Of a stretch of 64,000 nucleotides of DNA, positions 53,290 through 62,036 are shown one piece after another (positions within the stretch are counted from its first letter, which is position 1; each line of letters opens with the position of its first letter). The DNA is taken from contig JASFAU010000010.1 of assembly GCA_039704465.1 (NCBI GenBank), forward strand, positions 930,001 through 994,000. Direction: 5' to 3'. Position numbers and translations under genes: made by a program. The notes under the pieces are model-generated. The model saw only the letters and a list, made by a program, of their open reading frames with translations, was not told the DNA's origin and searched no databases. Source of the DNA: Plasmodiophora brassicae (Eukaryota > Endomyxa > Phytomyxea > Plasmodiophorida > Plasmodiophoridae).

Positions 53290-54600
53290 TCGGCGGCCGA
53301 TCTCGTGGGTCGCCCCACTATGGACGCAGGAGCGCTCGCTCCCGACATCGATGGTGTTCTTCGGCGCCTTCAGGATACCAGTCGATTCGTGTTCCGATTA
53401 GTTGGGGTTGGTCGTCTTACAGGACACGGTCCAAGACTGGTGCTCGACGAGGTTGGTGGACGCGGAAATCATACTTGGCTCGGGAGAGAAATGGTCGGGG
53501 TTACATGATGGAACTGGTGTATTGGTAGGCGTGGCGACCGACCGGGATTTCAGCCACGCCGGGAGGCGTTTCCCTGCGGACGCACAGGGCAGGACTGCGA
53601 CATGGCCAGCCACCCCGCAGTAAAGGCATAGGCCTTCGCGACGACGGCGATCTTTCTCGTCTTGGGTTAAGGGCGCGCGGGGCCACCGCCGATCGCGGCG
53701 TCGATAACCATGGGATCCCCAACCGCGGCGGCCGGGGCTGGGGGAGGAGTGGACGGCACTGCGGCGGCGCCGGCTGAGGCAGCAGGGACAGGAACGAGGG
53801 CGGTGGTCGATCGGTGCTCAGCCAGGCGGTTGTCACACCGGATTGCCTGTATGACAAGCTCGTCAAGCGTCTCGGCGACGGGCAGGGACAGGACAGGCCG
53901 GCGCGGAACATGTGTCGGCAAGCTGAGTCGTTGAACCCGGCGTCCGCCGCCAGGTTCTGGAATTCTGTGGCGAAGCGGGCGACGGTGCCTCGGCCCTGGC
54001 GAAATTGCTGTAGCTTCCGTGCCGCGGTCTCGACTTGATGAGGGTCGCCGAACCTGCTCTTTGCGGAGACGAAGGCGCTGAAGTCCTTCATCAGGTCGTC
54101 ATTCCGCTCGAACAGTGGGTTAAACCACTTTAGGGCGTCGCCACCCAACAGTTGGCCCACCAACGCGACCTTCTGAGCGTCTGTCGCGTATGTGTTGGGC
54201 TGCTGGGTGATAACCAGTTTGACCTGGTTAAGGAAACCGCGAAGTTCGCCCCGGCCGCGCGCCGTTGTATGTAGGCGGAAGCTTGACCTTGGGCTCGGGA
54301 GCATGAGGTTGTGAGACCGTTCGCTGTTGTAGGGAGGCCTGAGCCTGCGTCAGTTTTTGTTGCTGTTGCAGCAGTTGGTCGTGCTGTTGCTGCAGTAGCT
54401 GCTGCAGCAGTTGGTCGTGCTGTTGCTACAGTAGCTGCTTCAGCGCAGCAGTTGTCGTGCTGTTGCTGCAGTAGCTGCTTCAGCGCAGCAGTTGTCGTGC
54501 TGTTGCTGCAGTAGCTGCTGCTGCTGTTGTTGCAGGATCTGGATCTGGGAGTTAAGGCCTGTAACGAGCTGGTTCCAGTCTTCCGCCATTGCGGGCGAGG
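53290..54600 (-). mobile_element. Ty3/gypsy gag-protease relic
   Basis: On the minus strand, a Gln-rich start (MAEDWNQLVTGLNSQIQILQ, about 54590) is followed after CAG-type repeats by a gag domain: LRGFLNQVKLVITQQPNTYA, LVGQLLGGDALKWFNPLF, then FRQGRGTVARFATEFQNLAA. A frame change near 53900 leads to ETLDELVIQAIRCDNRLAEH. A zinc knuckle follows (CLYCGVAGHVAVLPC, last Cys in the usual spacing). At about 53320 a SGATH motif recalls the retropepsin DSGATH site. No LTRs, reverse transcriptase or integrase were found nearby. Confidence 0.75.
54370..54540. repeat. CTG/CAG-rich imperfect tandem repeat
   Basis: Repeated ~40-bp units of the type GTCGTGCTGTTGCTGCAGTA...TTCAGCGCAGCAGTT inside the 5' part of the gypsy gag relic. 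They encode poly-Gln on the minus strand in one frame and Cys/Leu or Val/Ala in others. Confidence 0.7.
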
Positions 54601-54657
54601 AGAGAGACAGAGACGGAACGCGGGCGGTCACGACGCGAGCTGGATCACGAGGGACTT

Positions 54658-54805
54658 CGGACACTGGGACAGGAACAGGGACAGGAACAGGGACAGGGAC
54701 AGGAACACAGGGACAGGTACAGGGGCAAGGGTAGGCTTGGGATGGGCCCAAAACCAATCCTGTACCTGTCCCTGTTCCTGTCCATGTCCCTGTTCCTGGC
54801 CCATA
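54658..54805. repeat. Inverted pair of GACAGG-type microsatellite blocks
   Basis: 54658-54730 consists of reiterated GGGACAGGAACA words. 54755-54805 holds the complementary CCTGTCCCTGTTCCTGTCC words. The two blocks can pair as a long imperfect hairpin around a ~30-bp centre containing GGGATGGGCCCAAAACC. Confidence 0.8.
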
Positions 54806-54936
54806 ACCAGTTGAGACACGGGACACGCGAACTCAAGCAGGACAATAACAGAATGACTTTAGTAGTCCGTGAACTGCCATGGCAGCACCGTGAGAATGTC
54901 CGGAATGTCCGCAAAGCCAGATAGGTCAGTCAGCTA

Positions 54937-55020
54937 CGACCTCCGCCACGGACTCCGCCACGGACTCCGCCACAGACTCCGCCACGGACTCCGCCACGGA
55001 CTCTGCCACGGACTGCGAAC
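54937..55020 (+). repeat. 12-bp tandem repeat, about seven units
   Basis: Units of CTCCGCCACGGA repeated about seven times with single-base variants (CAGA, TCTG). In frame it reads SATDSATD-like or RHGL-like peptides depending on frame; no gene is supported there. Confidence 0.85.
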
Positions 55021-55134
55021 TCGAGGTCGCAACAGTGTCCTGATTATTCGGGTGGTGGCGTTCGGACGAGCGTCACTGTGTCGCACGAACGCGGGCGGAC
55101 GAAAGTATGATCGCGGCCTGTTGACAGAATTGAC

Positions 55135-55760
55135 ATGATAGTGAATTGTCACCAATACACAGCAGACGGCGCTACCCTGGACGTTACCGCAAACAACAGG
55201 AACGTGCCGTCGATCCACCGGGCGCATCCCCCAGCGCCATGTCTGGCATACAAAGCCAGAATCGTTAGCGGTCGTGCGGCCTGCCATTTTAGGACTCATC
55301 AACGCTCGGCCCATTGGCGAGTACTACTACAACTTCGTTGGCCCGAAATCGTTGGCACGGTTACGGCCGAAAGATTCGACATGCCCGCTCTTGTTTTACG
55401 CTGCCGCCCAACTCGTTGGATACCAACGTCGCCCCTCGTCGAGGACATCGGCCTGGGCAACCGAGCCTTCATCACGAGATTCATGAATGAAGTGTCGGTG
55501 GTTGTAGACATCCTTTGCCTCTAGCCGGAAAGCGACTGCTGATGGTTACGTAATCGTGCCTGTGCAACAGGGAGACAGACATATCGTAAGGAGTGTCGAT
55601 GGAGCAGTGTCTGCTGGCACAACCGGCCGAACTGATCGTCCCGCGCGTAGCTAGGCTTGAACCAATCCGGGAAAAGGAGGCCGTATGCATGTCACTGTTA
55701 ACGGTCTGTTGCACCCGCGCAAGCCGCATGTCGGACCCGCCTCGGGCGATGAAGACTATG
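55135..55760 (+). pseudogene. Decayed relative of the 52-kb RING gene
   Basis: One frame ends with EIVGTVTAERF...AFITRFMNEVSVVVDI, which aligns by pattern with ELIGTVSNTSI...ALIVKFLNEVTTVHG of the 52129 gene. After an intron-like gap a segment with LEPIREKEAVCMSLLTVCC occupies the place of its second exon (VENQRLLVTAQIIGMKAA). Frames change within the N-terminal part and no RING exon follows before 55950. It is therefore probably a pseudogene; an unresolved intact gene is possible. Confidence 0.4.
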
Positions 55761-56013
55761 CTAGAATGTTGACCTTGATGACACTCCTGGCCGCGCTGCG
55801 TTCTGTCATCGTAGCCCCAGAATCATCGACATGAACTTGATCAGCCCAGTCCTGATCCTGCGCGCCATGTTATCAGTAGAGCAGTCGTAAGCGCGCTGTC
55901 TACGTTGAGCATTCAGACAGCGTGCAAGGAAATGGGCCAAACAGGCATTTTAGGTAGGTCGGTGAGCAACAATGCCCATTGATAATGAAAGCGGGAAAGA
56001 TCAGGAGGCATCG

Positions 56014-58147
56014 TCAGATTTCAGCAATGGGGACAGCAATTGGAGCAGAGCGTTTCGGAGATTGTCCAAGGGCAAGAATCGCCTGCATCAGCCGGTCGAA
56101 ATCGACAGATCCTAACCCAGTGACAGGGTCGAACCCCTTCGTGGCAGTGAATCCAAATTTGCAGCAGCTTAGGCCGTCTCCAGCAACGCAACGATTGTTC
56201 CCCTTGACAACATCTTTGAAAACGCCATTCGCACCGCTCAGCTTGTACAGAAGCGGGTTGACGAACCCGACAGGGGGGCGACCCAATGACAAGAGCCGCC
56301 CGTTGACAAGGGACAGCATGCCGGCAAACACAGGAGCCGAGGCACTGGTTCCCGACTCAGCAGTGAACTGCCCCCCGTCGACGATGATGTAATTGTATCC
56401 CAACAAAGAGACATCAGGGTAGGCGCGGCCTGGGACGCTCGCAGTTATTATCCATAGCTTAGCATGACCGCCTGCCTGCGTAGCTTTACCTTCGCGGCTG
56501 TACATGTAATGAGGAGGCAAATCAGCAGGATCCGAGTTCGTGAAAAAGTCGTTGATCGCTGCATCCTGGTAGTGTGGCCTTTTGAATACAGTACTGAAAC
56601 CGCCCCCTGATGTCACGATTCCTCCTGTACGGATAAACACATGAGCGCCAGCGAGTCTGATAACGGAACGGCGACGCACCGGTGTCGCTGGAACAAGCAA
56701 CCTCTTCGCGACCAGATTCGGGGCCTTGTGTTGCTCCGACCTGACCACGATAATTCAGTACAGCGTAAGCAACTCCCTAATCACACATCCGTTACAGAAA
56801 CAACGTAAGGGGAGGAAGCTGGGAATGACGGTGAGAATCCGCACTTGTCGAGATCGGATCGAGCGTCAAAGTTGGCGACGCCGTCATCTCCGGACTACAT
56901 TGACGATTAACTGCCGCAAGACATCCACCGACGAGCCACGAGACTCACGCTGACAACGACAGTAATACCACGGATGCCCAACTTCTGAATCTCTTCATCG
57001 AAACGACGCATCACCGCAGGATCCTCCTCAGGGTCACCGTAGCTGGCCAATGTTCAGCCAGTTGCGAAGCGCTTTAGTTCGCAGGTCATATACCTGATCG
57101 AGTGCACAAGTGGTGCCGAAGAATCGTTGGAAACGGCAATCGCCCAATCAAGGAACGGTTCTACCTCGCCGACCATGCTCCCTATTGACACCGTTTCTGA
57201 ATTTTCAACTTGATCGAAATACGCAACCGGTTCCTACGTACAGTAGGTAGTCGGGCCATCTGACATAGCGAGCATGTACTGGACATCAAGATTGGCTAAG
57301 GAAACGCGTCAGCGACATCGAGAAAGGTTGGCATCCCCTCAAAACCTTCTCCACACTGATCCGGATGATCATTGCAGGCGTCCTCCTGGTTCGGACCGAT
57401 CACGTCGACAATGTCGCTCTTAGGCAAGCCGAACTCATTTTGGAACTGGTGCAGATCGTTTGGACTGTAACTCTGCCCGAGACTCTCGAACAAAGCCTGC
57501 GTTGCACGTTGATCTTCCACGTGGTTCGACTTGACGTTGTAGACTTTGTTGATCAGGTCAGGCGTGACGTATCCCTGGACTTTACGACCGGCTTTGGTCC
57601 GAACCCCTGGACGCTGGGGAACATGGTGCTTCACCGACACAAAATCAACGTGCATGGCGATCGGTGGAGGGAGTTTCGCCGACGTCCCCGTCAGTTTCAG
57701 GATCGAATGGGCCAGCGGTACAGGCACGGAACGAGCAACAACGAACTCCCCATTAACGGTCATGTCGATTTGTTTCTCCAGGCCGCGCGACCGCAGGAAG
57801 GCAGTAATGGAATCCAATGCGGCATCGTTCCTGGTCAGCCGCGCGAGCTGGTCCAGCGTCAAGTACTGCCCATACGACGGCGAGTCCGGATCCGACAGCA
57901 CGTCCAGCATTCGCGTAATCGCACCGGGATCACGATGCTTCACCGCAAACACCAGGTCCATGGCGTCGCCGGTCAACGCCAGGCGCTTCGCGCCACGCAG
58001 CGGCACGTCGTGAACGGCGTGGCGGTCCTGGACGATCAGCACGCCGAGCAGCGAGACGGCCGCCAGTAGCCCCATCCAGAGCGACACGGCCCGCGCGGGC
58101 GTCATCACGGTCAGCGGCGGGGACCCCATCCTGCGCCAACCACCCAC
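56014..58147 (-). CDS. Sedolisin family (S53) serine-carboxyl peptidase, tripeptidyl-peptidase I-like
   Basis: Multi-exon gene. It starts at 58147, or more likely at the Met of MTPARAVSLWMGLL (58105), which leads into a hydrophobic signal or anchor. The pro-domain has DPDSPSYGQYLTLDQLARLT. The mature part starts after GYVTPDLINKVYNV and has FESLGQSYSPNDLHQFQNEF and VIGPNQEDACNDHPDQCGE. The catalytic Asp lies in LDVQYML on the next exon (57284-57295 region). SYGDPEEDPAVMRRFDEEIQ, SGDDGV and GFSPSFPASSPYVVSV follow on separate exons. The nucleophile is in SGTSASAPVFAGML. The C-terminal Ca2+-site region is FKDVVKGNN...GFDPVTGLGSVDF. It should be a secreted or lysosome-like acid peptidase releasing tripeptides, self-activated from a pro-form. 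The gene is divergent from the coiled-coil gene at 58459. Confidence 0.9.
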
Positions 58148-58458
58148 TTACACCAAATGACCCGGTGTCGGCGGCATTCGCCCGTTGCCGAAAATCCAGG
58201 GGGCTGCGATGTGACTGTGGCGTCCAGATATAGACCCTCCCCCACACTGTTGGACGACGTCTGTGCAGCACTCGTCGCAAAAACCGGCCCGCACGATCGA
58301 TAATCCAACGTGCACCTTTGCTGGAACTTATCGTTAGGCGCGCAACGACCTGGAAGGACGCGTACGAGCCCAAGCGCAATAGTGTGGCGACTGGACCGTT
58401 TCGGGTACCTCGATCCCCGGCTAGTCCAACGGCGTCGTGGTGCGCGGATGTTGTCTAG

Positions 58459-60627
58459 GTGGCCAGCGCGATGGACATAGACGACGGCCTGACCGAGCAG
58501 GAGCGGCAGGCCGCCTGGGACGACCTGGAACGCGACCTGCAGGCCTTGTGCGACGACGCCGAGTTGTCCAGCCTCGCCAGCGACGATGACGACGACAGGT
58601 CGTCCATCTCCAGCGATGGCGCTACGGCACCTGGCAGCGGTGCCGACGGCGACGGCAGCGCCTTGTTCGAAGCGCTCATCGAATGCATGAGGAACGACGA
58701 CGCGGCCACTGACGATTCCATTCGGCCCGTCATCCGGGACATGGCCGCGATTGTCGGCCACGACATAGCCGTTGGACAAGACGCCGCCTGCGACGGCGCT
58801 TGCGACGTCGGCGAACAGACGCCAGAGGCTTCCGAGCCCGCATCCGCACCGCCTGTTCAAACGCATCCAGAGAGCAACTCCTCGCACGACGAGCCTGATC
58901 ACGTTGCCGCTGTCCTCCAGGAGATCGAGCGCCGGGCACAGCAGGTCCAGGCTGACCTACGGGAGGCAGAGCAGAGGAGGGCGGCCGTCCTCGCGGAACA
59001 GGCCGCCCGCGATGCCGAACGCGCCCGCCGCATCGCCACGGCCAGCGACGAGCGCGCGCGCATGCACATCGAAGACGCGGCCGGGACGCGCGACCTGCGC
59101 GAACGTCGCCGCGCCTCCGGCGTCGAGCAATCGCGCATGGCCCGCGAAGATCGCCTCGCCCGGCACCTCATCTGGCTCGAACAGCTTCGCCTGGACGCCG
59201 AGCGCCGCGCCGCCGCCGAACGCGCCGCTCGTGCCAGGTACGGCGGTTGCTCGGTTGGGGTTCGCCATGGTGATGACTGGTGCAGGGACGAGGCGGCACG
59301 GGAGCGCCGGGCGATGGCGATGGAGGAGACGGCGATCCGGGTCGGGAAGCGGCGGGCGCGCGCAGAGCGGGACAGGATGACGGCCGAGGACGCCACCGGT
59401 GAGCGGGAGCGCCAGCGATGGCGTCGCGAGCGCACGCGCATGACGGTTGCGCTGAGGGCGGCGCGTGCGACCCGCGAACGGGATCGGATGGTGGCGCAGG
59501 ACGCGTTGTCGCGTGCTGCTCGAGAACGGGAACGGCACGAGGAACGTTCCCGGCGGCGTGCGCTTCGCGAGTCGGCACGGCGTCGCCCGTCGACGGTCGA
59601 AGGGTGCCCGCTTCCTGCACCGCCTGCAGGAGACGACCCCATCTTGGCGTCGCTTGCCCTGAAACCTGGCGCAGGCGTGCCGATTGCCCCATCGTGCGAC
59701 CTGCCAGTTCGTGTCCCGCTCTGTGGTTCGTTGCCCGAACAGCGTCCTGCGCTGATCTGCGAGCAAGCGTCAAGGCGCCATGGCCGATTGTACGAAACGT
59801 TGCCGGCGTTCGCTGCTCGTCGTGAGCGATTCTTCGCGTTGCGGATTCAGCGTTGGTGGGTTCACGTGCGGCCGCGATGCCGAGCGGCTCGTCACGTCCA
59901 GGCATGGTATCGAGGAAGGAGGAATCGGCGGCAGTGTCTTGGGATTCTCAGGGGAACGCGCACCGGGGCCAACGGCGACCCGATTGAGCGACTCGACGAT
60001 TCGTTCTTTGATTTCCTGCAAGACGACGGCTCCGATGTCCTTGCCCTGCTCGAATCGGGCAACGTCGTGTTTGCCGACACGCCCGGCGGGAGCCCTCGGG
60101 CACCGCCGTGTGAAGGTCAGGCCACAGAGCCGCCTCGCCAGCTTCCCATGCCCGGGGGACATCGAAGTCCATCCCCAGACGGGACGAGATCATCCCCAGT
60201 GCCGGCCCCATCGCGGTTGGATTCGGCGCCGGGCGAATGCGCCAAGTCAGCATGCGACGACGTCTTCGGCGGATCGACGACGAACGAGTCCGTCGACGGT
60301 GGGCTTGCTGCGTCCGAGAGCGGTTGTGCAATCGACGAACTGGTAAGACGCCCTTGGCCGATTGCGCTGCCGCCATGGATGACAGACGGCCTCGGCTTAG
60401 GGCGCTCGGGCTCGGAAGGCATTCCAGAAACGAGCGAAACGATTGAAGCATATCGGGGCAACGGGCAGCTGGAAACAGGCGGACCCCTATGCCCGAATAG
60501 GGTACCTCAAGAAACCCTATTTGGCCCACGTGCCTGGGGTGTGCACGTCTACCAGCCCCGTCCGCGAACAGCGAAAGCGCATGCCTGCGCTGAAGGTTGT
60601 GCCTCCCCTGACTGCGTCCCGTCGTAA
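58459..60627 (+). CDS. Arg-rich coiled-coil protein with IQ-like motifs
   Basis: An open frame of 722 residues, but it contains a probable 48-bp stop-free intron (59238-59285, GTACGG...GTGCAG). Removing it joins AAERAARA to RDEAARERR and keeps the coiled coil unbroken, giving about 706 residues. An acidic N-terminus (residues 1-60, SDDDDDRSS) is followed by about 230 residues of very Arg/Glu/Ala-rich helix. Then a basic stretch has two IQ-like motifs (ALRIQRWWVHVRPRCR and HVQAWYRGRRNRRQ), and the C-terminus is disordered and Pro/Ser-rich. This looks like a cytoskeletal, centrosomal or axonemal scaffold that could bind calmodulin. No named family is recognised. Confidence 0.65.
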   Translation: MASAMDIDDGLTEQERQAAWDDLERDLQALCDDAELSSLASDDDDDRSSISSDGATAPGSGADGDGSALFEALIECMRNDDAATDDSIRPVIRDMAAIVGHDIAVGQDAACDGACDVGEQTPEASEPASAPPVQTHPESNSSHDEPDHVAAVLQEIERRAQQVQADLREAEQRRAAVLAEQAARDAERARRIATASDERARMHIEDAAGTRDLRERRRASGVEQSRMAREDRLARHLIWLEQLRLDAERRAAAERAARARYGGCSVGVRHGDDWCRDEAARERRAMAMEETAIRVGKRRARAERDRMTAEDATGERERQRWRRERTRMTVALRAARATRERDRMVAQDALSRAARERERHEERSRRRALRESARRRPSTVEGCPLPAPPAGDDPILASLALKPGAGVPIAPSCDLPVRVPLCGSLPEQRPALICEQASRRHGRLYETLPAFAARRERFFALRIQRWWVHVRPRCRAARHVQAWYRGRRNRRQCLGILRGTRTGANGDPIERLDDSFFDFLQDDGSDVLALLESGNVVFADTPGGSPRAPPCEGQATEPPRQLPMPGGHRSPSPDGTRSSPVPAPSRLDSAPGECAKSACDDVFGGSTTNESVDGGLAASESGCAIDELVRRPWPIALPPWMTDGLGLGRSGSEGIPETSETIEAYRGNGQLETGGPLCPNRVPQETLFGPRAWGVHVYQPRPRTAKAHACAEGCASPDCVPS

Positions 60628-60853
60628 TTGCTGACATCGGGCCGCTTAGCTAAACAACTACGTTAATGCCAAGTCTGCCGTCAAAGGAACGCCGGGACAA
60701 CGTGACAGGCACGTCGTTCCGCCTACGTACGAAGCGGTCTCTGATGGATCGTTTCAGGGTGTCCGCGCTGCCATCAGCGACGTCGACTCTGGTGCTTCCA
60801 CCAATCGTACTGCCGCAGTCCCCGAACCGATAACGACAACCGTTTATACATTA

Positions 60854-61999
60854 TTATTGAATCACTGCAAGCTCTCCTGGAGGATGATCTCCCGCCCACA
60901 AAGCGGGCTTGACAGTGTCGTCCACGTTCTGGCTGTACGTGTCAGGCGCGTTCGCGTCTCGTGATCGCCTTCCGCGCGCCGTCTCCAGTGGTCGTTCTGC
61001 CGGCGGCGGCGGATGAGGTTCACTAACGATCGCTGATGGAACCGCAGGCACTGCCGATCGCCTCCTCTCGAATTCAGCCATGGCACTTTGCAGGTCCCCT
61101 GGCAATCCGCGAATCCCTCTGGCCAGTGTGACAGTTTCCGGCCCAGTTAAGATGCTCGGCAGGTCATTGGCGGTTAGTGTCTACCAGACGCCTCACATTA
61201 GTTGCCCGATGGACTCTGTCTCGGCATCGTTCCCCACCTCGGCGTTGACGCCAGGCACGTCCATACGAGGGCGGCCTGCCGTGAACAGAACGATCGGGCC
61301 GTCGCGAACCAGCCCGGGAAGAACGATGACACTCAGATCCGGGTTGGCGTGATTCACATGAACAGTGACGATGTCCGGCTCGTCTTGGAACCGGTCGACC
61401 AGTCTCCACAGCGGCGTGTTGGAAGGCGCCAGCCTGTAATCCTGTGCGTTCTGGAGCACAACCGGGAACGGCGCCCGCCAGAGTCGCGCCTGGATCACCG
61501 TCGTGATCGAGAACGCCGACAGCACCTCGCACGTGCTTCCCGAGCTCATGTACTGCATGAGTATGGGGCGAACGACCGTGTTCGCTACATCGGACAGCAC
61601 GTCGTGCGTTGCCACCGACGCGTCGTCAGCGATCGCGCTCAGCTCGCTCTTCACCGTGTAATTCAACGATGCCGCTCGAGCGTCGTCAATGTCGCCGGCC
61701 AGGATCGCTGTCAGATCCGTTTCGCCCAGGACGCGATCCAGCAGGAACGCCGGCAGGGACGTGTCCCGCGAATTGCACACAAAGGCAACGATGCCGTCTC
61801 GGTGGGCGGCGGCGACGTCCATGCCGGCGACGTGCGATCGGAACGCGGCCGCCTGCGATAGGTGACGCAGGGCGGCCATCAGACGGCACAGGCGCGCCGG
61901 TCGAATCGACCTGGGGGGCTGGCCGGCATCAGCAGTCAGCAGGCAGGTGCCCCGACAGGTCGTCATCATGCACCACATCCACCTCGACGACGACGACAT
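60854..61999 (-). CDS. Unrecognised conserved-looking protein, two or more exons
   Basis: The main frame runs from 61999 to 61193 (268 residues). It probably continues after an intron with a CTAAC branch site (about 61155-61200) into a second open stretch ending at 60854 (GDLQSAMAEFERRR...). The first exon is globular (DRVLGETDLTAILAGDIDDA, then LQNAQDYRLAPSNTPLWRLV and VTVHVNHANPDLSVIVLPGL); the second is disordered and Pro-rich. Codon use matches PWP2 next door. The first ~40 residues are unusual (MSSSSRWMWCMMTT), so the true start may be the Met of MAALRHLSQ. The PWP2 stop lies only 37 bp upstream of the first ATG. Confidence 0.5.
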
Positions 62000-62036
62000 G
62001 CTGGGTACCCCCCGGGTGATCGATCGCGTGTTTGTA

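Noticed and set aside
58899..59905. Several 200-270 codon minus-strand frames opposite the coiled-coil gene
   Set aside because: High-GC, Arg-codon-rich sequence leaves the complementary frames open; they have no start context or domains.
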